Shown here: positions 46,094 through 56,543 of the stretch, piece by piece | Position numbering within the stretch: position 1 is the stretch's first letter | How the letters are laid out: each line of letters opens with the position of its first letter | From: Lycium barbarum | Lineage: Eukaryota; Streptophyta; Magnoliopsida; Solanales; Solanaceae | Direction: 5' to 3' | Length of the DNA: 64,000 bases | Assembly: GCF_019175385.1 (NCBI RefSeq) | Contig: NC_083346.1 | Span: forward strand, 83,590,543 to 83,654,542 | Notes under the pieces: model-generated | The model's input: the letters and a program-made list of their open reading frames with translations, nothing else | What the model was told of the DNA's origin: nothing | Databases searched by the model: none | Program-made: the position numbers and the translations under genes

Positions 46094-46381
46094 TGTTATA
46101 GCCCGTATTTTGTACGTTTGGATAATTCAGAGTCGTCGTGGGAAGTTAAGGGCGAAACCAATTTCAAAATTATATTAATGCACAAGTTGTTATAAATATT
46201 ATTTATGACTGTTATTAATATGGAAATATTGTGAGAGGCTAAGGATAAAAAGAGGAATTTGCAAAATGGCCAATGAAAGTAATGTGGAAGGTCAGGGGCA
46301 AAATAGTAATATTGAGAAAAGTCGAGGGGCAAAATGGGAATTTTACAAAAGTTTCATGAAAATTCCAAAAAAAAAAAGAAG

Positions 46382-46416
46382 AAGGATGACAAATAAGTCA
46401 TCCTTGCTATAAATTG
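46382..46416 (+). promoter_or_regulatory. Promoter of LTR F: inverted repeat plus TATA box
   Basis: Nine-base perfect arms AAGGATGAC / GTCATCCTT (46382-46390, 46397-46405) with a six-base centre abut GCTATAAATTG (46406-46416). A second dyad, CATGTGCCATGCACATG, lies at about 46462-46478, upstream of TTAATAAATATGG, an alternative TATA. Confidence 0.6.
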
Positions 46417-47741
46417 AAGAAATTTCTAGAAAAGAAGAAAGAAAAATAAAATAAGATAGGCATGTGCCATGCACATGATCTCTTAATAAATATGGCACAT
46501 GGAAGAAAATTCATCATATGCCTTGAGAAAGTTCATGAAAACTTGAGAGAAGGGAAAGAACAAGGAGAGAAACAAAGGGCCAATTTCGGCCAAGGTCTCC
46601 AATTTTTGTCTCTTGAAAGTTTGTCCCAAAAATTATTTTCTTGTTGTATTCCTACCAATTCAAGGGTCCTCTACAACATGGTGGAGTTGTTTTGGAAGAT
46701 GGAGGGCTTGTTTCATCAATTTGACACCTTAGCCAAGTGAAGGAGTTTGGAAGAAAAGGTAAGAATTCAATCTTCTTTTATGTATTATGGATGCTTGTGG
46801 ATGTTGTGGTGTGTAGAAATGCATGGAAATCATGAAAATAATGTGTGTTGTAAGTAAGGCCGTGTGGTGGTGTTGGGCCGTGTGTATGTTGTGATGAAAG
46901 TCATGAATTAATGATAATTAGCATGTTTTGAATGTTGTAGTGTGAAGAAAAGAATGAAAATTTTCCTTAGGTGTGTGTTGGGTGTGGGCCGAATGGCCCC
47001 TCTTGGTGTGTTGAAAAATAAACAAATTGTCGTTAGCGTTTTGGTTGCCGTCGTTACGAATTCTATGATGAGAAGTGCAAGTTTAGTGACTCAAAATAAT
47101 GTTATGTTGGTTGTGGGATGATTTGGGAATTTATGTGAATTTTATGTAATTTTTGCATTTAGGAGAATTGTATTGTTAATGTGTGGGGTAATGGTATAAG
47201 TTATGAATTTGGAAGAGAAGAATGTGTTTGGTGTAGTTCTCGGATTTGGAGGCAATTTCGGGAGAGTTGGAGCCTTGTTTGAGTTGTTTGAAATATTGTG
47301 TGAATTGAATTTGATATTGAAGTGTTGCTAGGATAATTGTTGGTATTGTTGATAGATTGGCCGGGTTGTATTCCCGGATTACTATTGGTGTTGATTTGGG
47401 CCGAGCCATATTCTCGGGTTGGTACATTTACAGGGGAGATGCTGCCGAAATTTTGGCAGAATATAAATGAATATATTGAAAGGGTGAGGCAAGTACTTGA
47501 CGAAGGAACTAATGAATGGATGAACTCTCTTGAATGTAGATTAACAAGTTGGAGGCACAAGCGTAACTAGTTGGTCGCGGCGCAGGTATGTAAGGCTTAC
47601 CCTTTCTTTCTTTGGCATGTCCTAGAGCCAAGTAAGGTATAATGTGATATGCTGCCTTGGGGTAACTCTGTTCTGTGGTGCTGAGTCTGATTATGATTCT
47701 AATTCACTTCTTGACCTGAGTTTGTGATCCTAGTTCATCCC

Positions 47742-48034
47742 TTGATATAAGTATTTGATATAAGTATTTTGATATAAGTATTTTGATATAAGTATGTTGG
47801 TACAAGTATTCTGATATACGTATTTTGATATAAGTATTTTGATATAAGTATTTTGATATAAGTGTCTTGATATATGCATTTTGATATCAGTCTTCTGATA
47901 TAAGTGTGTCGATATGAGTATTTTGATATAAGTATTCTGATGTAAGTATGCTGATATAAGTATTCCGATATAAGTATCCTGATATGAGAATTCCGAAATC
48001 CGTATCCTGATAAGAGCATTCTGATATGTTTATT
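47742..48034 (+). repeat. Minisatellite, 14-15 bp unit, about 20 copies
   Basis: Units of the form TTTTGATATAAGTAT with variation (TCTGATATAAGTATT, TTCCGATATAAGTAT). The array lies downstream of the AGGTATG block, where the other LTRs carry their own arrays. Confidence 0.93.
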
Positions 48035-48476
48035 CCGGTTCGAGAACTTCTGTAAGATTTAATGTCCCTAACTCCCGTATACGATCTCGGATTTCTCTGA
48101 AATGTTCGAAGAGGTTTCTGTATCAAGACGGCTATAACTTTCTTATACGTAAGTATGGTTTCAAAATCTCTATTTGATCTGATTCGTAAGGACATCTGAA
48201 GGTGTCTGATGTGATTATGATTCTGATTCCCCGAAAAAAGGCTTCTGAAACGCTTATAAAGCGTTCTGTACTTCGAACGCTCGTAACTTTCTCATACTAC
48301 GCCGGATTGACCTGAAATCTGTTCCGAGCCTCCAGGTATCGGTAAGTACACTGGTCTGTCGAGTATAGATTTCTATGCATGTGGTTTCTCACTACTCTGC
48401 TCGTGCATGTGCTATGATCCCTTTCACCGGATCCCGGGCCGGTATGTATCGTGCGGATGGTTCGCCGAGTCCTCTG

Positions 48477-48481
48477 TTGAG
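48477..48481. repeat. Target-site duplication of element D' (left)
   Basis: ttgag, repeated at 59462-59466. Confidence 0.93.
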
Positions 48482-51398
48482 TGTCACGACCCAGCCCCGT
48501 GGGCCGCGACTGGCACCCTACCTGGGTACCCAGACCGAATCGCACGTTCATTATCAAATCCAAACTTATTTCCGAATTTTACGAAATCATAGAGAACGTA
48601 ATTTATATCAAAACATATCTTAAGCGGTCGCACCAAATCAAAATGCCATATCAAATACAAACTGAGCGGCGGAATAGACATCGCCGGTTAAAAGTGCAAA
48701 CATAAGCATAAGGCCATTTGGGGCCATCATAACAAACAGACCGCTTTAAGACCAGACAACGAAATCAAACCAACATGTACAGGACCCTCACCCCACATAT
48801 ATGACTACAGGCCTCTACGAATTCAAAACAAAGACATATGGCGAGACAGGGCCCCGCCGTACCCATATAGTCAAATATACCGAATATATACAAGCAAAAG
48901 GAGTCTGTACCAATAGTGGACTCCGGATCGAAGAGGAGTACTCCAGAATAGCAAGGAGTGAAGCCTACTGTGGAGGATCACCGATATCTGCACCTGCGGG
49001 CATAAAACGCAGCCCCCGAAGAAAGGGGGTCAGTACGAAATATGTACTGAGTATGTAAAGCACGGAGTACAGAAGTATGGATCAAAACCGAAGCAAACCA
49101 GATGACAAAGTGGAGTACAAATCGGTATGTCAAAATCCGTATCAAAAACATATACGTATACATAATGCAAACGAAATCATGCAAACGCTTAGGAACGTGG
49201 TCGCCACACCGACGCTGGCGCCACACACAGCATAACACCAGAAGGTTTCAAATCCCCGTACATCCCCGAACACAAACATAATCATAGGTGAGCGTATCGC
49301 ATCACGAGCCATATCACAGCATAACTCAAAACGGAACCCGGCCCTATGGCGAAGCCCCGGGAACCGTAACACAGCATACGGCCGAATTATCATAAAGCGC
49401 ACGAATCAAAACCGGCCCGGGAACCGGTGAACGAAGTCATAATAAGGCACGAGCGGAGTCGTGAGCAGACAAATGCAAATCGTATTTCAAAATAGTCTTT
49501 CAAAACATAAAAATCTCATAAGTCATTTCATAACACCAAATAATCGTATACATAGTCGATATAAAGTTTCATTTCACAAAACGTTTCCAAAATAGTACGT
49601 ATAGCTCAAAACGTTACTTAGCATATCGTAATATTCCAAACATATCTCGTAGGAGGAAGTTCCAAAATCGAAAGTATCATTTCAAACTTTATTCAAAAGG
49701 ATAGCCCAATAAGACAAATAGGGCGTCTCGGGGTTAGCGGGCCCACCTCGAGTCGAATTGAGGTGGCGAACATAATTTACGAACATTTAGGGGTCAAAAG
49801 ATCATACATAATCATTTCTAAGTTACCCGACCACGTTTCGATAGGTTTCGGACGAGTGGTGGCATTCTAGCCAAAATAGAGCCCTTAGGCTTCAATTGAA
49901 TTGAATGAATAGTAACTTTTCTATGCATCGGGTTTCGAGGAGCAGAAATGCTCCGGAAGTTCTCATATTCGCCTATCACACTAAGATATGCCAAACGAAG
50001 GAGTGGGAAGCTTTACATACCTTACGGACGTCTTACGCTCTCCCAAAAGTCAAGTCCTGTTTCGTCCGAAATCTGCAAATGGTCAAAGTTACCAATTGAG
50101 ATTCTTAGGCTTAAAAATGCCTTTAACTTCATTTTTGCCTACCGAAATTTCGGCAGCACTTCCCCTATAAATCTAACACCCCCGAGACTTAGCTCGGCTC
50201 AAAATACATCAACAACAACAACCCAAACATCATCAAACAATATAAACCATATTCAAACTTCAAAAGCCTAGCTTACTACACAAGTTGGAAATCTTTCATT
50301 CAAACTTCAAAATTCCAAATCTATATCCATATTATTGTATTCATTCACTCATTCAAGATTATGCCATCACATTCCAAATACATTCCAAGCCATACACGAA
50401 ATTGCCCAAAATCCATTACTTTCCATAATTCTCCCAAAACACCAAAACTTACAACGAACGTTCTAACATGCGTCGTTTCATTCCGAATTCATTAACATCA
50501 ACTATAAATCATATTTAAAGTCTTTAGCACCCTAGATATACAATGATATACACAATTATACCAAAGGTATATGCTTTCCCGTAATGATCCCAAATCATTT
50601 TCCAACGCCAATCCAATTCATCAATCAATCATTTACGACATAAAGGTCACAACGGCACATTATACAAACTAAACAAGATCAATTCACATCACTTTCTTCT
50701 TCCTAGGGCTCACGGCCAACATGCAATATACACACACACTCACGGCTTTCTATATACATCAAAGTTACGGGATTCTCGTCTATTCTAAATCCTTAGCACA
50801 TTCATCTCAATTCTATAACATTAGAGGGGCAAAATTCTTACCTTTTCTTGAATTTCCCACTTGTCCCAAACGAGGTTCTCGTGCCAAACTAATTATACCC
50901 CGTTGAAGAGGGTCTTGAGTACTTCACAAATATGTAGAAACTAAGATTTTTGGATCAACAACAAAGCTTGGGAAAAAAAATTCTCTTCTTTTCTTAGTCT
51001 CGGCCGAATGCCCCTTTTTGTGGTGTTCTTGAATTTGTTAGTTGATCTTGATAATTACTAAGTGATGATGATATATATCCATATAATTGATCATGTGCAT
51101 AGCACATGATCATTAAGGAAGAGGCTTGGGCCATGGATATGGCCGGCCACTTCACAAGTTTTGGGCCTCAACTTTGTGTTATATTTTTTCTTGGCCCAAT
51201 TCATGAAAAGTCCCATTTTGTAATTCCCGAAACTAATTTCCGAAATTCCAAATTTACCCTCGGCCTTCCCCGATGTCTTAACATTTAAGATTCCATAACC
51301 AACATAGTCATATTCACCAAAATCAAAATATTTCCTTATAACACATAAATCGTAATTATTTCTCGATTTCCAATTATACGAAAACACGGGACATAACA
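48482..51398 (-). repeat. 3' LTR of element D' (2917 bp)
   Basis: D-type LTR from TGTCACGACCCAGCC to GGGACATAACA. Hairpin block 48994-49050; promoter palindrome TGATCATGTGC-ATA-GCACATGATCA at 51088-51112, with TATA GGATATATATCATC (minus) at 51067-51080. Confidence 0.94.
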
Positions 51399-51535
51399 TT
51401 CTCCCCCCCTTAAAAACATTCATCCCCGAATGTTAAATAAATCTTATGAAGACTCACAAACATAACGGGAAAACCATTTTATATATAAATAGCACACATG
51501 GTCCATCCGTTCAGTGGTACAACAAATACAAAGGT
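51399..51535 (-). other. Polypurine tract and 3' untranslated region of D'
   Basis: Minus-strand TTTTAAGGGGGGGAGAA abuts the LTR. The AACATTC / GAATGTT palindrome is at 51415-51434. Confidence 0.87.
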
Positions 51536-52924
51536 CTAGGTTACAAGAGGCGTAGGGAATAAATGGGGGTATCTCTTCTTCATCTCATCCTCTGCCTCCC
51601 AAGTCATCTCATCCCGGTTATTATTGCGCCACAGAACTTTGACAGAAGGAACCTCCTTAGTGCGCAATCTCCTCACCTGACGATAGGACAACTGCTCAGT
51701 CACCTGAAGATCATCTACTGGGAATATCCTGGAAGGATCACCAATACACTTCCGCAGCATAGACACATGAAACACCGGGTGCACGGCCTCCAAATCGGAT
51801 GGCAAGTCTAGCTCGTAAGCGACTGCGCCTATCCTCCGAACAATCTGGTATGGCCCGATGTACCGCGGGCTCAACTTACCCTTCTTACCAAATCTCATAA
51901 CGCCCTTCATGGGCGACACCTTCAGGAATACCCAGTCACCAATCTGGAACTCTAACGGTCGACGTCGTCTATCAGCATACGCTTTCTGTCGACTCTGAGC
52001 AGCCAATAGTCGCTCCCGAATAAGCTTCACCTTATCTACAGCTTCCTGGATCACGTCTGGCCCAATCAACTTAGTCTCGCCGACGTCAAACCAGCCAATA
52101 GGAGATCTGCATCTCCTACCATAAAGGGCCTCATACGGAGCCATCTGAATGCTGGAGTGATAACTGTTATTGTAGGCAAACTCTATAAGCGGCAAATGAT
52201 CATCCCAGCTGCCCCTAAAATAAATAACGCAGGCCCGCAACATATCCTCGAGCGTCTGAATAGTGCGCTCGGCCTGCCCGTCGGTCTGAGGGTGAAAAGC
52301 TGTACTGAGGCTCACTTGAGTCCCTAATCCCTCCTGAAATGACCTCCAGAAATTAGCTGTAAACTGGGCACCTCGGTCAGTAATAATAGATACAGGGACT
52401 CCGTAAAGTCTGACTATCTCTCTGATATATAATCTGGCATAGTCCTCAGCCGAATAAGTAGTCCGGACCGGAAGGAAATGGGCTGATTTCGTCAGCCTGT
52501 CCACAATAACCCAAATAGAGTCGTACCTGCGTAGTGTACGCGGCAACCCAACAATGAAGTCCATATTAATCATCTCCCATTTCCAGGCTGGAATCTCCAT
52601 CTCCTGTAACAATCCACCGGGCTTTTGATGCTCGATGTTAACTTGCTGGCAGTTCGGGCACTGACTAACAAACTCAGCAATATCTTTCTTCATGCCGTCC
52701 CACCAATACAAACACCTGAGATCCCGATACATCTTAGTGGAACCAGGATGAACAGAATACCGTGCATTATGCGCCTCGCCCATAATCTGCCGCCGTAAGC
52801 CCGCAACGTCCGGTACACAGAATCTGCCGTCGTACAATAATACTCCTTCAGGCGAGATTTCAAACTGAGTTTTTGCTTTATTAAGGGCCACATCTCTGTA
52901 CTGAATCAAAAGAGGATCCTCAAA
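51536..52924 (-). pseudogene. Integrase and chromodomain-like tail of D'
   Basis: Open for 457 codons after the stop at 52925-52927. HHCC domain ([15 protein letters not shown] to CPNCQQ), catalytic Asp in NMDFIVGLP, Asp in TDRGAQF and Glu in DGQAER, then [13 protein letters not shown] and [14 protein letters not shown] 27-bp in-frame deletion at about 51685 removes nine residues ([14 protein letters not shown] becomes SYRQV) at the start of the chromodomain-like tail. [20 protein letters not shown] and [12 protein letters not shown] residues follow. The domains are otherwise well kept. Confidence 0.9.
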
Positions 52925-54589
52925 CTAGCGCTGTTTTACCTCCTGAATAATAGATGACTCAGCAACTGGACGAACAGAAATCCCAGAATCTCCAGAATCT
53001 GCAAAACGAACTCCGAGGCTGGCCAGCTGATGAATATCACGAACCAAATCTCTCTTATCAAATGGAACATCAGCCAGACTGCCCACGGACTTGCGGCTAA
53101 GCGCATCAGCTACCACGTTGGCTTTCCCCGGATGGTACAGAATATCAACGTCGTAATCCTTTAGTAGCTCAAGCCATCTCCGCTGCCGCAAATTTAGCTC
53201 CTTCTGCTTAAAAATATACTGGAGACTCTTATGGTCCGTATAGATATCAACATGGACCACATATAAATAATGCCGCCAAATCTTCAAAGCATGAATCACC
53301 GCTGCCAACTCAAGATCATGAGTGGGATAGTTCTTCTCGTGCGGTCTGAGCTGCCGGGAAGCATAAGCTATGACTCGACCGTGCTGCATCAATACACATC
53401 CTATCCCAATACCAGAGGCGTCACAATAGACAACATACCCGTCAGATCCCTCTGGAAGAGCCAAAACTGGTGCTGTAATCAATCTCTCCTTCAGCATCTG
53501 AAAGCTGCGCTCGCAGGCATCTGTCCACTGGAATTTTGCTGCTTTCTGGGTAAGCCTCGTCAGTGGTGCTGCAATAGAGGAAAAATCCTCCACTAACCTG
53601 CGATAATACCCAGCCAATCCCAGAAAACTGCGCACCTCTGTCGGAGTAGTAGGCCTGGGCCAATTCTGCACAGCCTCAATCTTCTGCTTGTCGACCCGAA
53701 TACCATCTGCGCCGACAATATGGCCCAAGAATGCCACAGAAGTCAACCAAAACTCACATTTAGAGAATTTAGCATATAACTTCTGCTGACGGAGAACGCC
53801 AAGTACCGTCCTCAAATGATCTGAATGCTCCTCGGCTGATCGCGAGCAAATCAGAATATCATCGATAAACACAATAACAAACATATCCAGAAAAGGCCGA
53901 AATACCCGGTTCATCAGATCCATAAATACTGCTAGAGCATTAGTCAGCCCGAAAGACATAACTCTGAACTCATAATGCCCGTACCGGGTCCTGAAAGCAG
54001 TCTTCGGGATATCTGACTCCCGTACTCGCACCTGATGATAACCTGAGCGCAGATCTATCTTTGAAAAATGTCTAGCACCCTGCAGCTGATCAAACAAATC
54101 ATCAATTCGGGGGAGGGGATATTTATTCTTAATAGTCACCTTATTTAGCTGCCGGTAGTCGATACACATCCGCAACGACCCATCTTTCTTTCTGACAAAC
54201 AATACCGGCGCTCCCCAGGGTGATGTGCTGGGTCTGATAAAACCCTTATCCAACAAATCTTTCAGCTGCTCCTTCAACTCTTTCAACTCAGCCGGTCCCA
54301 TCCTGTACGGAGGAATAGATATAGGCTGCGTATCCGGCATCAACTCTATAGTGAAATCAATCTCCCGCTCAGGCGGAAGGCCAGGAAGCTCGTCAGGAAA
54401 AACATCTGGAAACTCACTGACGACCAGAACAGACTGAAGGGTAGGTACCTCCGCTGCAGTATCGTGCACACGAACCAAATGATAGATATACCCCTTCTGG
54501 ATCATCTTCTTAGCCTTGAGGTATGAAATAAACTTACCCCTCGGAGATGCTGTAGATCCGAACCACTCTATGAATGGTTCCCCCAGAAA
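52925..54589 (-). pseudogene. RT, RNase H and integrase spacer of D'
   Basis: Open between two stops; the first Met at 54505 is not a native start. [64 protein letters not shown], the RNase H set [26 protein letters not shown] and [13 protein letters not shown], and [16 protein letters not shown]. It ends at TAG 52925-52927 in KQR-FEDP, where D has CAG. Confidence 0.9.
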
Positions 54590-55384
54590 CTAAAAACGGA
54601 CTACCTGTTTCTGGCAGTCGACATTAACATAACAGGAAGACAACCAGTCCATGCCCATAATGACGTCAAACTCAAACATGTCTAACTCTATCAGATCAGC
54701 CTTAGTGCTACGATCATAGATGGTCACAGAACAATCCCTATAGATCTGTCTCGCTACAATAAAATCCCCAACCGGCGTAGCTACCTCAAATGGCTCTATA
54801 GGCTCAGACACTATCCCAATCTTACTAGCAACGAGCGGGGAAATATTTGATAAAGTAGAGCCAGGGTCAATCAATGCATATACAGAAATGGAGAAAACCA
54901 GTAATGTACCTGTGACGACGTTTGGCGAAGCCTCCTGATCCTGGCGGCTGGCCAAAGCATATATGCGGTTCGAGGTACCGCTAGAACCTGAAACGCCACC
55001 GCGGCCTCGACCGCGTCCTGCCGGTGCTGGCATACCTCGCCCTCCAGGGCGTACAACAGATGGAACAGATGAAGAACCGGCGGCAGACCCTGTCTGCTGA
55101 GCAGCACTACCAGAACCGCTCGCCAACGGACAGTCTCTCATAAAGTGGCCCTGACCACCACAAGAAAAGCAAGCTCCAGTAGCTCGATAACACTCCCCGG
55201 GATGAGACTTCCCGCAATGAGGACAACGGGGCCTGGGTGGTCTGGCCTGGCTGGGACCCCTAGATACCTGTGAACCTGCCACCCTGGAGCTCTGACCGGC
55301 CCCAAACGGTCCCGTACTATCGAATCTCCGGCTGCCTGACTGAGTACTCCGGCTGGAGGGAGGAAAATATCTATCTGACTGCTG
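54590..55384 (-). pseudogene. Gag zinc knuckle and protease of D'
   Basis: Open from after the stop at 55385 down to TAG 54590-54592. Knuckle [14 protein letters not shown], linker with GRGRGR, protease [11 protein letters not shown] and [18 protein letters not shown]. The closing stop is CAG to TAG in the [10 protein letters not shown] segment of D. Confidence 0.9.
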
Positions 55385-56353
55385 CTACTGAGGCTGTCCG
55401 CCTCGAGAATCTCCAAAATAACCTGCGGACCTAGCCCTCTTGGGCGGCCTCCTATCACGATCTCTGCCAGAAGGATCAAACCTACGACGGTCCTCCATAC
55501 CCATCGCATAGGCCTGAAGTCGGGCAATGTCCATGTCTGTCTGCAATGACACTGTCATACAGCTATCAACCAAATACCGGTCCAATCCCATAACATATCT
55601 GTGCATCCGATCGGACATATCTGCTACCACGGCCGGTGCATATCGGGCCAGAGAATCAAACTCAAGGTTATACTCGCGAACACTCCGACCCCTCTGCTGC
55701 AGACGTAAGAATCGATCAGCTCGCGCCCGCCGTAACTCTGGGGGCAAAAAGTGGCTGGTGAATGCTGTCACAAACTGATCCCAAGTGGCTGGAGGGGCAC
55801 CCTCTCCCCTAGACAGCTCCCAAGTCTCATACCAGTGGGTAGCCACATCTCGAAGTCTGTGCGAAGCCAGCTCGACCGACTCGGTCTCTGAAGCCCTGAC
55901 CAAGTCCAGTGAGCGTCGCATCCCCCGAATAAAGTCATGGGGGTCCTCGTCGGGCTTAGACCCGAAGAACTCTGGAGGGCCACATAACAGAAACTCCCGA
56001 ACTCTCAGGCTGTCCCGCCTGTCATCGTCATCATCGTCCCTCCGCCCGCGTCTGCGAGCCTGTCCTGCTACCAGTGTAGTCAACAACTGTACAGCCTCCC
56101 TCAGGGTCCTATCCTCCGCCCCTGGCTGAGGAGCTGGAGTCTCAGGTGCGAGTACACGGACCTCTGGAGCTGCTGAAGGTCCTGCTCCAGGCTGTACTAG
56201 TGGGGGTGTAGCAGACCCCTCAGAGTGAGGTACATCCTCAGGCAAATCATAAACACGAGCCCGGGTAGCTCGCTGTGCCTGGCTAGTCTCTCCCATCCTC
56301 GCTTTGCCCTTCTGGGCCGCCGTTGCCTTCGTCGGAGGCATCACTGCAAACAC
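55385..56353 (-). pseudogene. Gag N-terminal part of D'
   Basis: 322 codons; the native start is probably the second Met (56341), [14 protein letters not shown]. Aspartate run DDDDDD, Gag core [32 protein letters not shown] and [19 protein letters not shown]. It ends at TAG 55385-55387 inside a glutamine run (GGQPQ-stop-QQ); D has CAG. Confidence 0.92.
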
Positions 56354-56543
56354 AATAGCGAGTCAAATCAAAATCATCCTAGTAGCACAGCTCTATCGCA
56401 CGATCTAAGATTCCAAAGAAAGTAACATCCTAAATGCCCTGTAGCTTCCTGTTTATAGATGTGGTGCACACACATCGATAAACAAGACACTACGAGACAC
56501 GGCCTGTAGACATTCCGAGGACAAACCGCTCTGATACCACTTT
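56354..56543 (-). other. Leader and tRNA-Met priming site of D'
   Basis: TGGTATCAGAGC (minus) at 56528-56539 with the AAAG spacer, and a leader nearly identical to that of D. Confidence 0.92.

Larger units (their letters stand above)
46094..48481 (+). repeat. Solo LTR F, first part
   Basis: Upstream 2388 bp of LTR F. It holds the promoter region (about 46380-46500) and a 14-15-bp minisatellite at 47742-48034. A short frame at 46462-46740 has no recognisable domain and is considered chance. Confidence 0.9.

Noticed and set aside
46462..46740. A 92-codon frame in LTR F as a possible host gene
   Set aside because: No recognisable domain and it lies wholly within a solo LTR, just after its TATA box.
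47735..48195. Repetitive Tyr/Ile/Leu-rich frames on the minus strand
   Set aside because: They arise from the 14-15-bp minisatellite in LTR F.
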